Positions 23,165 to 35,876 of a stretch of 64,000 bases of DNA are shown piece by piece. Origin of the DNA: Solanum dulcamara (lineage: Eukaryota; Streptophyta; Magnoliopsida; Solanales; Solanaceae); the NCBI RefSeq assembly GCF_947179165.1, contig NC_077245.1, forward strand, positions 17,082,740-17,146,739, given 5' to 3'. The notes beneath the pieces were generated by a model. The model had not been told where the DNA came from. It saw only the letters and a list, made by a program, of their open reading frames with translations, and searched no databases. The first letter of the stretch is position 1. Each line of letters opens with the position of its first letter. The translations under genes were made by a program, and so were the position numbers.

Positions 23165-23820
23165 CATAATCAATCTAAAACTTGAGCCTTTTCCTTTCGA
23201 ACAGTAGACAAATCACCACAATCTAGTCAAATAATGATTCACAATAAGATTTCGATACTAACAACACCAATTTCACACAATTCAGACAAAAGGGTCAAAA
23301 CGGCTCAAAAACTCGATCTGAAAATGAAATTTGAATCTGAAATTTTTTAGATAAAAATGTTACCCAAAGCATTTGAAATCTATAAGTGAAAACCATCTCA
23401 AAATCGAAGTTGAAATCATTTCACAATTCCCATTTTTAATAAAAATCAAGTTCTTGAGAAAACCCATGAAATTTGGGATTTAAATCACAATTTTGGGTGT
23501 TAAAATTACAAGAAACCAATGAGAAATGAAGATTTGGGGTCAAAAATACTTACCCAAACACTTAGCATCGAAAAAACTCTTTCAAATCGCCACCCAAGAG
23601 TTTCTAAAGCTCAAAAATAAAAAAATATGGGAATGAAACCCCTACTTTTGGGAGTTAACATTGTCCAGACATCATGCTTCGCGATCACGGAATCCCTCCT
23701 CGCGATCGCAAAGAGGAAGATTCGATCAACTCATATAATTATATCGTCATTGGAAATTGTGACTTCACCTTTTCAAGAAACATCTCAATCATGTCACACT
23801 AACATCGTAAACATATAGAC
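23165..23820 (-). repeat. Older family-C gypsy LTR, right piece (minus strand)
   Basis: This continues the minus-strand LTR interrupted at 20661. GAGCCTTTTCCTTTCGAACA (23186-23205) mirrors TTCGAAAGAAAAAGGCTC at about 22010 of the plus LTR, and CTCGCGATCGCAAAG near 23700 mirrors the GCGATCGCGAG region near 21357. The LTR's first 700 bases or so are missing, so the piece is truncated at about 23720-23820. Confidence 0.75.
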
Positions 23821-23957
23821 ATATTAAAAAAAATGGTACAAGTAATTTTCTTCGTTAATCAATTACATAGAAAAGACAATTCTGTTAAGATAAGATAATT
23901 CAAGTTTCAAGCCTAAACAATTTTTTATACAAATACTAATTTATAAATTTGTTTGAA

Positions 23958-23960
<3 letters not shown>

Positions 23961-23999
<39 letters not shown>
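23961..23999. repeat. (TA)n microsatellite
   Basis: An uninterrupted TA dinucleotide run of about 38 bases. A second run of about 30 bases lies at 26227-26256 and shorter ones at about 31613 and 34095. They are likely to be length-polymorphic. Confidence 0.95.
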
Positions 24000-24002
<3 letters not shown>

Positions 24003-24266
24003 GTATTTCAACATTTTTTATAAGTATCGAATGTCATACTGAATATCAAAAAAAGTGTGAATGCATATCAAATATTATAATTTCAAAATTGCCGTATCAA
24101 ATTTTTTGATTTGAGTATGATAATTCGATATCTATAGTACAATGGCTTTTTCTAGCTAGGGTATATGTAGGGTTAATGGACATAACCTCATGAATCATTA
24201 TTGTTCAAGGATCTACATGACATCAGGCTTAATGTCTATATAGAGTATGATTTGTACAAAATTGAA

Positions 24267-24372
24267 GTATCATTAAGGACCTAATATGTTTGGTTATATA
24301 TGTTAATATATACATGTTTGGTCATAAATACATATATTAACACAACTAAACATATTATGTCATTGATGATAC
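24267..24372. repeat. Foldback element of about 106 bases
   Basis: The left arm 24267-24310 (starting GTATCATTAAGGAC) pairs imperfectly with the right arm 24333-24372 (ending GTCATTGATGATAC), leaving a loop of about 22 bases. It looks like a small foldback or MITE relic. No clear target duplication. Confidence 0.6.
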
Positions 24373-24410
24373 TATATCTCAATGTAACAGTAATTGACTT
24401 CTGATCTATA

Positions 24411-24667
24411 GCCTATTTGGATTGACTTATTTTTAAGTAACTTATAAGTTGAAAACTGCTTATAAGTTAAAAAAAAAGTAGGTGCAGGCCAACTTTTTTT
24501 TTTTTTGATTTATAAGCTGTTTTCAACTTATAAACTGCTTAAAATAAGTTCATCCAAATAAACCCAATTATTTATTGGGTCTTATTTTAAGCACAAAATG
24601 ACTTTAAGTTGGCCATCCAAACACTCAAAAAAAGCTGAAAACAACTTATAAGTCAATCCAAACAGCC
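24411..24667. mobile_element. MITE with long terminal inverted repeats
   Basis: Starts GCCTATTTGGATTGACTTAT and ends ATAAGTCAATCCAAACAGCC, inverted repeats of about 20 bases. Further inward matches around ACTTATAAG and AAGTTGGCC extend the palindrome. It has no coding capacity, as expected for a non-autonomous DNA transposon. I could not define the target duplication, so the superfamily stays open. Confidence 0.8.
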
Positions 24668-26028
24668 TCTTACTAGTTAATTACTCTCTCTGATTCATTT
24701 TAGTTATTGTGCTTTCTAAAAATAATTAGTTTAAAATACTTATTTTTTAGAAAATGAAAGATATCTACGCTTAATAAAATGTGGAGAGAAAAAGAGTAGA
24801 TATTAAAATGAGATCAAAGAATAAATAAAGATGATTTATATTAGTTAAATTATCCTTGTGGTTATTATCGTGCAAAAGAAAAACATGATAAATAAAATAA
24901 GCATCTTTACGAAATATTTGACTTTCTAAGTGATCAAATACCTTTTGATTTAATCTCTCATTATATTTGAAGTTTTGAATTTCTGGTCTACCTTACCTAA
25001 CAAACAAACTACTGCAACGTATTAGATTATTTTAACTATGATATTTCTAATATTAGATTATCTTTCCTTTCGAAAGTATTCCTAGATTACTAAAAGCAAA
25101 TCTGCTCTTTCAACAAATTAAATTATCATATTTAGAGATTGTGATCTCTAACTTCCGTTACGTTCAACATTAATATTTTATCTAATTCACACAGCTTTTT
25201 GGTATAAGTTTTGGCACCAAACCTTATTAATCTTTTAGTAGCCCACTATTTTTACCTTGTTGATGAAGATCTAATTCCCTACCTTATAATCTCCTTCTTC
25301 GTTTCCCTTTTCCCTACCCACAATTCTTTTTTTTTTTTAAAAAAAATGAGATAAGAAATTATTTGTTAATTATATATAGTTAGGTGATTGAAGTTACATT
25401 TATGTGAAAACATATGGCATGGATTTAACGAGTTATTAATAAACATCGAGTATAAGTAAATATTTTTTAAATAAAAAATAGATTGCAGGAGGGAGTATAC
25501 GTAATCGAAGAATATTAAAAATAAAAAATAAAAAAATCAAAGAAGTTGAATGATATGATTCGTGACTCAAAGTGATATCACAATTCATATAGATCACATT
25601 ATATATTGAGCATCATAGCCAAAAATAAGATATGAGCAAATCATGTGTATTATCATCTTAACCTAACATCATAATATATATTCCGTTGGTTTCAGGGTTT
25701 TGTCTACTTGATGATATATTTCTCCGCACTCATTGTCTATATCAAGTTATATTATATTATCTGTCGATCCTAATTAAATTTTAATTGTCAAGTGATTAAA
25801 TGATTCAAATATTAATTATCATAGTTAGGTGTTAGTATAGTATATTTGAAACACAAAATATTGCATATATTGATTTAGTAAATAAAACTAAAACAATTAT
25901 TTAGCTACCGAAATTAGATGGTAGGAGGAGAGTATATTATTATGATACATAAATCGAATAAATTTGGAAAGATATAAGAAATTAAAAGGCAAAAAAGTAG
26001 AAAGGTATGATTTGTGACTCAGAATAGT
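24668..26028. other. Gene-free AT-rich intergenic DNA
   Basis: No gene, domain or clear repeat boundary is visible. There are a few poly-A/T runs (about 25327-25346). The stretch 25500-25625 (a TATGATTCGTGACTCAAAGTG block) resembles 25980-26030, hinting at a diverged local duplication about 460 bases apart. Confidence 0.5.
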
Positions 26029-26044
26029 ATCATCTAGATTACAA

Positions 26045-26140
26045 AAAAAAGGGCAGCCCGGTGCACTTAAGCTCCCGCTATGCGCAGGGTCCGGGGAAGG
26101 GCCCGACCACAAGGGTCTGTTGTACGCAGCCTTACCTTGC
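26045..26140 (+). mobile_element. Au-like SINE with 16-base target duplication
   Basis: After an A-run comes GGGCAGCCCGGTGCACTTAA, then CTCCCGCTATGCGCAGGGTC, GGGGAAGGGCCCGACCACAA, and GTACGCAGCCTTACCTTGC at the end. I recognise this as the body of the Au SINE family of flowering plants, missing its 3' part. It is bounded by the identical 16-mer ATCATCTAGATTACAA at 26029-26044 and 26141-26156. The exact duplication indicates a comparatively recent insertion. The GC-rich body stands out from the AT-rich surroundings. Confidence 0.85.
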
Positions 26141-26261
26141 ATCATCTAGATTACAATATAGTACAAAAGAATTAATAATAACCTAAAATCAGATCTCATG
26201 TATTTATATCTTATATCATCTTAACCTAACATATATATATATATATATATATATAGCCTTT

Positions 26262-26515
26262 CACTGTTGGAACCTTTGATTTAGATTGGTAGGATTCGAC
26301 TTTGCAAGAGTAGTTTCATCGGTGGAAGGGAGGGAGGCCAAGGACGGGCTCCTCTTCGTTGGAGAGAAGAAAAGAGGATTATGAAAGGCAGTTTAACCAA
26401 GCTCAGAGAATCACTCTCGCTATTTAGCCCTTCGTTCCGCCAACAAAGAAGTCATCCTTGACGATTTCCCATTCCTTCCCTGCCGAGCCGCCTCTCAATT
26501 AGTTGGTCGTAATAT
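26262..26515. other. GC-richer island, possible organelle-derived insert
   Basis: A patch with balanced base composition lies between AT-rich flanks, starting right after the (TA)n run at 26227-26256. It contains GGAAGGGAGGGAGGCCAAGG and TGCCGAGCCGCCTCTC. It has no long frame and no repeat structure. The texture resembles plant mitochondrial intergenic DNA, so a nuclear copy of organelle DNA is my guess; an unrecognised repeat is the alternative. Confidence 0.3.
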
Positions 26516-27099
26516 AATTCATGATTTTCAAAATATAAAGAACCAAACTTATAGAATCTCATTATTACAAAATGATACGTAGATAGAGGAGGACCATGCC
26601 GTTTAATTAATTTATGCTCTAATAATACATATGCAATCAAACTCGTCTAATCATAGGCATCATTTAGTTTTTTAAAGTATCGATGAAATCATGAATTTAC
26701 GTACATCATAAATAGAATTATATTCCCACCTCTGGTAGGTTTAGTTAGTCACATATCAAAATCATAGTAGGTATAATTGTCCTTATGCATAATGAGTCCA
26801 TGACATGCGCTGAGTACGTAAAGTCCCACTAAAAGATATTCAACATGTCTTTATGTGTTTGTTAATTAACACCACTACTTGGAAACGAATTAATTAAAGA
26901 GTTTTCAATGTTTAACTTGGACCATGGTACGTCCCATTGAATTGAACCACAACTCTGTTAGTTTTTTTTATAATCACTTTATCTATTCTTAATAAGTTTG
27001 GATCATTCAAATGGTATATGAAATCTTAAAATTATTCAGACGTTTTTCATTTAAAAATTCTTCTTAGTTTGATTTTTTTACCACTACTATACATTCATC

Positions 27100-27960
27100 A
27101 TAATACTCAATTATCACAACCATCAATATTTTTATACCATCACTACCGATCACTATATACCATCAACAGTCTCTATTGACAACTACCACGTAAAAACACC
27201 ACCCTAGCCACCTTCACCCCATGACCACTACCAAGTACCAACCATCTCCATTGCCACCTATTCATTCCACAATCATGCATCCTCAACAACCATTACTATT
27301 ATCGGTGGTCATCAGTGTTTTAGGCTCTCAAATTTTAAGGAAGCCATTTTCTTTAGCAATAATAGATTATTGATATTTTTAAAAAAAAATCTGAGTATTA
27401 TTTATAGAAAATGTAAACTTTTTATATTAGAGGAAATAATTATTATGAGAAGTTTGTCACAATTAGGATACTATGTTTCAAAAATAATTAACTGGTTGAC
27501 TATAATAAACTTCATAAAAAATTAAAATTTAAAGCCTTTATTTGAGTTTGGCTTTAAACCATTAATATATACTTGAGCTGCCCCTGATTGTCACCGCCCA
27601 TGACCACCAAGTATCAACCATCTCCATGACCACCTTTATTGTACAACCATCATTGACAACTATCGCTATTTCCAGTTGTCACCATCGCCCACCTCGCCAC
27701 AATTGTCAGCCGGCCACAACCAACCACCTCTACAACCATCCATCACCATTGATCGTCTCTACCACTAGCCATTTCCACTAGTACCATTGTAAATCATCTT
27801 CACCATTATCATCCACCACAAGCCAACCACCTTACAACCAACCACCACCACAAATCATCACCTCTAACAATCATCACATAATCACTAACTGGAACCACCA
27901 ATTATAATCGCCACATAAACAAATAATTCTTACATCACCACATAAATCAAGATTCATTTA
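27100..27960. repeat. ACC/CCA-rich low-complexity DNA in two blocks
   Basis: Blocks at about 27105-27300 and 27580-27960 are made of imperfect ACCACC, CCATCA and CAACCA triplets, strand-biased towards C and A on the plus strand. They are separated by about 280 bases of AT-rich DNA. CACGTAAAAACACC-like and CATGACCACTACCAAGTA / CATGACCACCAAGTATCAACC segments recur in both blocks, suggesting a duplicated minisatellite. Stop codons break any frame. Confidence 0.7.
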
Positions 27961-28160
27961 AATCATTTATTGACACAAGATGTAATTATTTTTTAAGTTC
28001 TCTATTTATTATTAGTTCTTATGTGAAGATAAACTATACAAAATAAACCATTTCAAATTGTTAATTATTCAGTAATTTTGATTTAGAAATAATATTCTAA
28101 TAAATAAATACATATATATTTACATTTAAACATATTTTAATTTGAATAATAAAAGTAGAT

Positions 28161-28515
28161 TGTTGAAGAATGACAAAAGTTCCACATTGGTGGTTAATGA
28201 GATGAGTGGACTCCTTATAAGGCTTGGGCAATCCTCTTCCCTTTGAGCTTGCTTTTGGAGTATGAGTTAGACCTAAGACCTAATTCAACATGGTATTAGA
28301 GTAGGATCCGTCTAACTCAATGTTGGCACTCAAAATTAAAAAATTGCCCATGCACCAAATGATAAGCACCGGAGGTGAGGTGGAGTGTTGAAGAATGACA
28401 AAAGTCTCACATTGATGATTAATGAAATGGGTGGACTCCTTTTAAGGCTTAGGCAATCCTCCTCCCTTTGAGTTAGTTTTTGGGGTGTGAATTAAACCTA
28501 AGACCTAATTTAACA
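28161..28515 (+). mobile_element. TRIM retrotransposon (complete, 355 bp)
   Basis: Two direct repeats of 130 bases (28161-28290 and 28386-28515) start TGTTGAAG and end AACA. The 5' repeat is followed at once by TGGTATTAGAGT (28291-28302), a slightly changed primer-binding site for initiator methionine tRNA (consensus TGGTATCAGAGC). The 3' repeat is preceded by a purine-rich tract, CCGGAGGTGAGGTGGAG (28369-28385). The flanks TAGAT (28156-28160) and TAAAT (28516-28520) are a 5-base target duplication with one transition. No protein is encoded, so it fits a terminal-repeat retrotransposon in miniature, mobilised by other elements. Confidence 0.92.
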
Positions 28516-28520
28516 TAAAT

Positions 28521-30252
28521 GCACCTACGAATCATGATTCCTGATGGACGAAACCATGTATGGTTTTACTATATGATGACCTTGTCAATTAGTAATTGTT
28601 TGTCAATTCTCATATATATTATCGATCTCAACAAGTGGTGAATCTGCACCTATAACTTTAATAGTAATATAAATTGAATCTATTAAATTTAAATTCTAAA
28701 TCTACTCAGATATAAATTAGGCGAATTAAGTTGACTGAACGAATAGGCATGCAGGTAGCCTACATGGAAAGGGGACAATCGAGGGTACAAATCCAGTAGT
28801 ACATCTGTTTTGCTTAGTTTACGTTGGTCTGCTCGATCTGTTATATTTATTTCTTTATTAAATAAAAATAATTATATACTATATGGTTTTGGATCAATCA
28901 TGAGTTCGAATTTGTACTAAGTTCACTGTTCACAGTAGTTCACACAAACTTTTAATGTATAATGATTTAGTAATTATTATTTTGACATGTTGATAATTTA
29001 ATTAAGAGAGAGAGAGAATGTGCCAAATGATTTTATTTTGTTTAACAACTTCATTTATTCTTCCTTAAGCTAAGATTCAACTCAGTTAATTTTGATATTA
29101 TAATCTTTTCAAGGCTCGACGACATTTTAAGGGTTCATTTGAATTAGCTGGTCACAAATAGTATAGTAACTAATAAACTTAACTTTATATGCTGAAAAAT
29201 ATTTTGAAATGATAAAATTGATTTTATAAATAAACATTTATGAATTTGGATAGATATGATGAAATTCATCACAGTTCATGTAATTTTTCCTATATAATGA
29301 CCTTGTTCACTTGGCCTTTTTATTTTGGTTCAAAATAATTCATGCCCATTTACATAATTATTTAGAAGAAATTAACACTATTTTTTCAGATTTACCCATA
29401 TTTACATATCCCTAAGAAGATTTTTAAATTACTTCAATATTTTATGTTAGTTTAGTCAAAATACCTATTTTTTCTAGGAGTTAGTATTTTTTTTTTAAAG
29501 GTATGTACTAAAGGCTAATTGGTGGACACTTATTATGAACCCGAATGAGTAATCAACAGCAGATGTGATTGTAAAAGAAGTGTTGAATCTTAAATGTCAA
29601 ACACAATAATAAAGTTATTTTTGTCTGCTCACGGAGTCGTTCATAAATATTACGGAATCAGATATATTAGTTCGAATTGGAGACTTTGAGAGAGTAATTA
29701 TTAATAAAAAAGAAAAGACAAACACGCATAAATAGAAAATATTAAGATGAATGGAAGATTCAACAGTAAAAAAAACGTATGAGTACCTTGTCTTTATAAA
29801 GAGAACAAACATTAATAAGCTTAAGGTCAGTGTCAGTCAAACTTTAATTTTGAATCCTTATAGTCACATTTACATGGAAAAAAAAAACAATGATAAACAA
29901 TTACAAGAAATAGAAAAGGGCTGAAAAAAAGATAGCTAACAATTATATAATTAATCTATATATTATAAAAGCACACATGCATGAGAGCATGTCCATATTA
30001 TATATGTGATTTACAAAGACAGAATTAATATTTAGATACATATCGCGAAAGAGAAAATACAAAAAAAATAATCCAAGAAAGCAGGCATAATTTTGTGCAC
30101 TGCTATATTGATGATTGACAAACAAGTAATACAAACAATTCCATACGAACCAAACAAAGAAGGAAAAAAAATAGACTCCACACATTACAAAAAAAATAAT
30201 TAAAATAAACTATGATAAAATGGAATAATAAAATGTCTCCTTGACCATATCA
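28521..30252. other. Gene-free AT-rich DNA downstream of ACO
   Basis: No coding or RNA gene is visible. The end nearest 30252 must contain the 3' UTR and poly(A) site of the minus-strand ACO gene. The rest is AT-rich unique-looking DNA with several poly-A runs. Confidence 0.5.
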
Positions 30253-32327
<2,075 letters not shown>

Positions 32328-32440
32328 TGATGAAATTATAATAACAAGATACAAGTATCCAAAAAGAGAGATATGTTCTTTTTTTCTTTTTTTAGGCTGG
32401 CACTATTGTGTTGTGGTATAGGAAACGAGTACCATAGTCC

Positions 32441-32448
32441 TATTTATA
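32441..32448 (-). promoter_or_regulatory. TATA box of the ACO gene
   Basis: On the minus strand GGCTATAAATAGGAC lies about 114 bases before the start codon, a good spacing for a plant core promoter with a leader of roughly 80 bases. The leader ends in a pyrimidine/purine tract (about 32376-32400). No ethylene- or stress-response element is claimed. Confidence 0.75.
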
Positions 32449-35400
32449 GCCAAAATAATTTCATGATGTCAACTTTCTAAATAATTTATTTTTCTTATTT
32501 AATCAACATATATTTTAACAAATTAAGAAAGTGTAGCCGTTGGAGTAGCTAGGATAATTTGGACGGTGACAAAATGTTATTAATAATGAACATAAGAAAC
32601 AAGGTCAATGCTTTATGAGTCATTGCCTATACCCCAAACAGAAGCATTTTCGTCAACACATAATAATTAATACTGCATTTCCATCTCATAATATTACTAA
32701 TAATCAAATAATTAAGTTGTTAAGGACATAATTAATAGTAGTATTAGTACTGGTTCCTTTCATCCTTTGAATATTCATGAGCCTTCATGGGTTGCGCTAA
32801 AGTATTTATATTCAACCATTATAAGTTGGACAAATACACTAATTGCCCATTTGACCAAATTTCTTCAAAACACAAGTGTTTATTCTTTTTTTTAAAAACA
32901 AAAATACTTATTTTGGAAAGTTAACTGGATTTTATAGTAAAACTTGAGCATTTTTCAATAATGGTAGACAGACTTTTGTTGCGGGGAGAAATTGAAATAA
33001 ATAAATAAATAACTGCCTAGAATTGTAGAAAGGCTTTTTTTTTTTTGGCAAATAAGAACTAAATTTATGCATTATCAACAATATATTTATGACCAAAGTC
33101 TCATAAACATTAAAAAAAAAACTTAATTATAAAGTCTCTCATAATAAATATTTGAAATTGTTTGTACAATTAAATAACTAATTGTAAAAGAATCCTAATT
33201 ATACATTTTTTTCAGTAATTTGATATTTAAAATTACTTTTCAAATATTGGTCAAATATAAATTGCTTCTGAAATGCTAACAAATGTGTTAACTATTATTA
33301 TTCAAAAGTACTTTTTAGAGTAACAGATTTTGAAAGCTTGGACAAATAGTTTGTAGCTCAAACTTATTAGTATTTTAATTAGCCAAAACAGAATTTCACT
33401 TAACCCTTTTTTTCTTTTTCTTTTTTGAAGAGTTTCAGTTTGAATAATTATAATAAAAAGATGTAATGGCTTCATAAATTGTTAATTACTTGAATATGGC
33501 TGCCGACAAGCACCGTTGACTATACACGTATTTTGCCTTTGACTTTCATAAAGCATGACATGTATTTTATTTGTATTTGTAATGTAAAGGGATCAGTTAA
33601 TTAATTTAATCTACACTATTTTTAGGCATAATTTGAGGTCTAAGAAAGATGGTAACTTTAATTTAAAATTAATACTGAAATTTGTCAACGCTTTAATTAG
33701 TTAATTTAAGTAACTAATAGGGTCTGAACTGAAACAATTAATTTAAAAGTTAACTTTCTGGTAACATGTTAGAGGTCTTGAAGATAATATAATTTGTACC
33801 TTTGAGCCAGCTTCGTTTAATACTTCAATTGAACACTAGGTTAATTGTTGACCATTAATTTTATTCTGAATGTCCGAATATTGGGGTTCATCATTAATGG
33901 GTACAGCTAATATTGACCAATTAACAATATATGAGCATCAGATGAAACTACTTCTTCTTTAATCAAAAATTTTGAATTAGAGTCTTGGATATAAAAAATT
34001 CTCAGTAGGAAGTGTGTTCTTCCGAATGAAGGCCTATACGGCACGAATTCAAATTAGTTAAGCTCTAATATGAATACCAAATAGGGAATGAAAATATATA
34101 TATATATATATATTGGATTTTTTTTATCTATCATTGATGGTATGTACTTTTATTAGTATCTCTCATCCATCTGCAATTTTTGATTTATTTATTACTATTA
34201 CATGAGGCTAGGAGAATAAGAAACACTAGAGAATTATAAGATGAGATATCAAATATTATTAATACAAAATGAAAATTCAAATAGTCAATCAATTAGTACC
34301 TCGTCCATCCATCTTTATTTATCCATAATTATGCAAAATATCAACACATATACGTTACTTACGTCTTTCACAAAGCACCAAAAGCCAAACAAGAAAGATA
34401 GCAGCTTGAAGCTTGGCAAGTCACAAGCAGCTTCTATGCACCAGACTTTGTACTGTGAAAGAAATTTATAGGAATGGACAATTTATCAATAGCCAAGAAA
34501 ATCTATAATTAACAAGCTTTGTTAATAGCACTAAATTTTGGAAATAAACATAGACCAAATTCTCATTGTTCTCAAAGGTTCTTCCTCCCAGACTCGTACC
34601 ATTAGAACTTCCTTTCCTCTCCATAGCAACAACAACCTAATACGCCCTCTATAATCCCATAAGTGAGGTTTGTGAAAGGTAATATATATGCAGAATGGTT
34701 GTTTCCGATAGATCATCGGATCAAGTAAAGCATATAAAAAATCAAGTATACAAAGCAAATACATTAGCGAAGAAGTTATTCTGAAAAAAATGAAGAGAAT
34801 TTTAATGATAATAACAAATAATGCGATAATTGAAACAAAGAAAACATGTAATATTAAAATCGAAAAATAAGATAGTAGGAGAATAATAATACTAATAATA
34901 TTGATAAGGAACGCTCGATTACCTACTAACCCTGTATCATAATCCTTGACCCCCTACCCCCAAAAGGAAAAGAAACATAAACCAAAATAAATAAAAAATA
35001 AGAAGTATGACAATTCCAAGAAGAACAAGCTAGATTAACTATCATGACAGAAATATAATGCATATGCTAACCAACACCACTATGAAACAAATTAATTTGT
35101 CAAGCATTTAACTTTATAACCATAGCATTTCTAAAGATCAGCAACAGGTGAGCTAACAGTAGCGATGATATATATGATAGCTCAAGAGAAAAGGTGATCT
35201 GATTAAACAAAATTCACTTTCCGTAGCTGAAACTAAAATTGGTCCGCACATTCACCAAAAAAATTAAGAAAATTGAAAAGCTTCTATTTTTCTATTCTTT
35301 TGATGTACAAATCATACAAGTCTGGCAGTCCAGCTTTGACAGGCAACACATACTTGTCCAAAACCTTCGATTCAGGCCATGTCATAACAGTGTAAAAATC

Positions 35401-35876
35401 GTGCCTACTCTTTATCAGATTCTTTTCATTGATGACTTTTGTCACAATATATCCAAACTATCCCTTAGACGTGACATGGCGAATAGAATTCCAAAAGATT
35501 CTAAACAAGCCACTTGACATAAGTATGGCACTAAGATAATCAACATAATCAAATAAATCGAAAAGCGGAACATGAGTTTCAAATGATATCTCATACGATA
35601 CCAAAATCAAAGTACAAAGACTTCATAAACGGAATTATACTACGTATGACGACTAGCCTCTACTAATCATGAGTGTGACTAGTACAACCCTAGCTCACGA
35701 ATAGTCTGAACACCGAAATGACTGTAAGAACCATAAGAAGTTATAATATGGCCATGTCTTCGGACCATGAGGACTCACCAAAAGCTAAGCAAATCTGATT
35801 AATCCTCTAGCCACGGCCGGATGGAGGAACGTCAGAACCTATATTATAAAACAATATAGGCACAAGAGATGTATGT
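32449..35876. other. Gene-free AT-rich DNA upstream of ACO
   Basis: It should contain the ACO promoter in its left part. Otherwise I see only AT-rich DNA, a (TA)n run at about 34095-34115, a SINE remnant (34625-34690) and, from about 35500, sequence that may belong to the LTR relic described next. The frame at 35239-35517 resembles no protein I know and lacks support. Confidence 0.5.
34625..34690 (-). mobile_element. Remnant of the TTG-tailed SINE
   Basis: AGCAACAACAACCTAATAC, then ATAATCCCATAAGTGAGG and GTGAAAGGTAATATATATGC, aligns loosely with the reverse complement of the SINE tail at 14914-15009. It is more decayed and no target duplication was found. Confidence 0.45.

Noticed and set aside
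26045..26140. A tRNA gene, because of the GC-rich tRNA-like start
   Set aside because: It matches the body of an Au-type SINE with target duplications and cannot fold as a complete cloverleaf with an acceptor stem.
35239..35517. 92-codon frame in the ACO upstream region
   Set aside because: No similarity to any family I know and no conserved neighbour; it may be part of a transposon relic, but I cannot support it.
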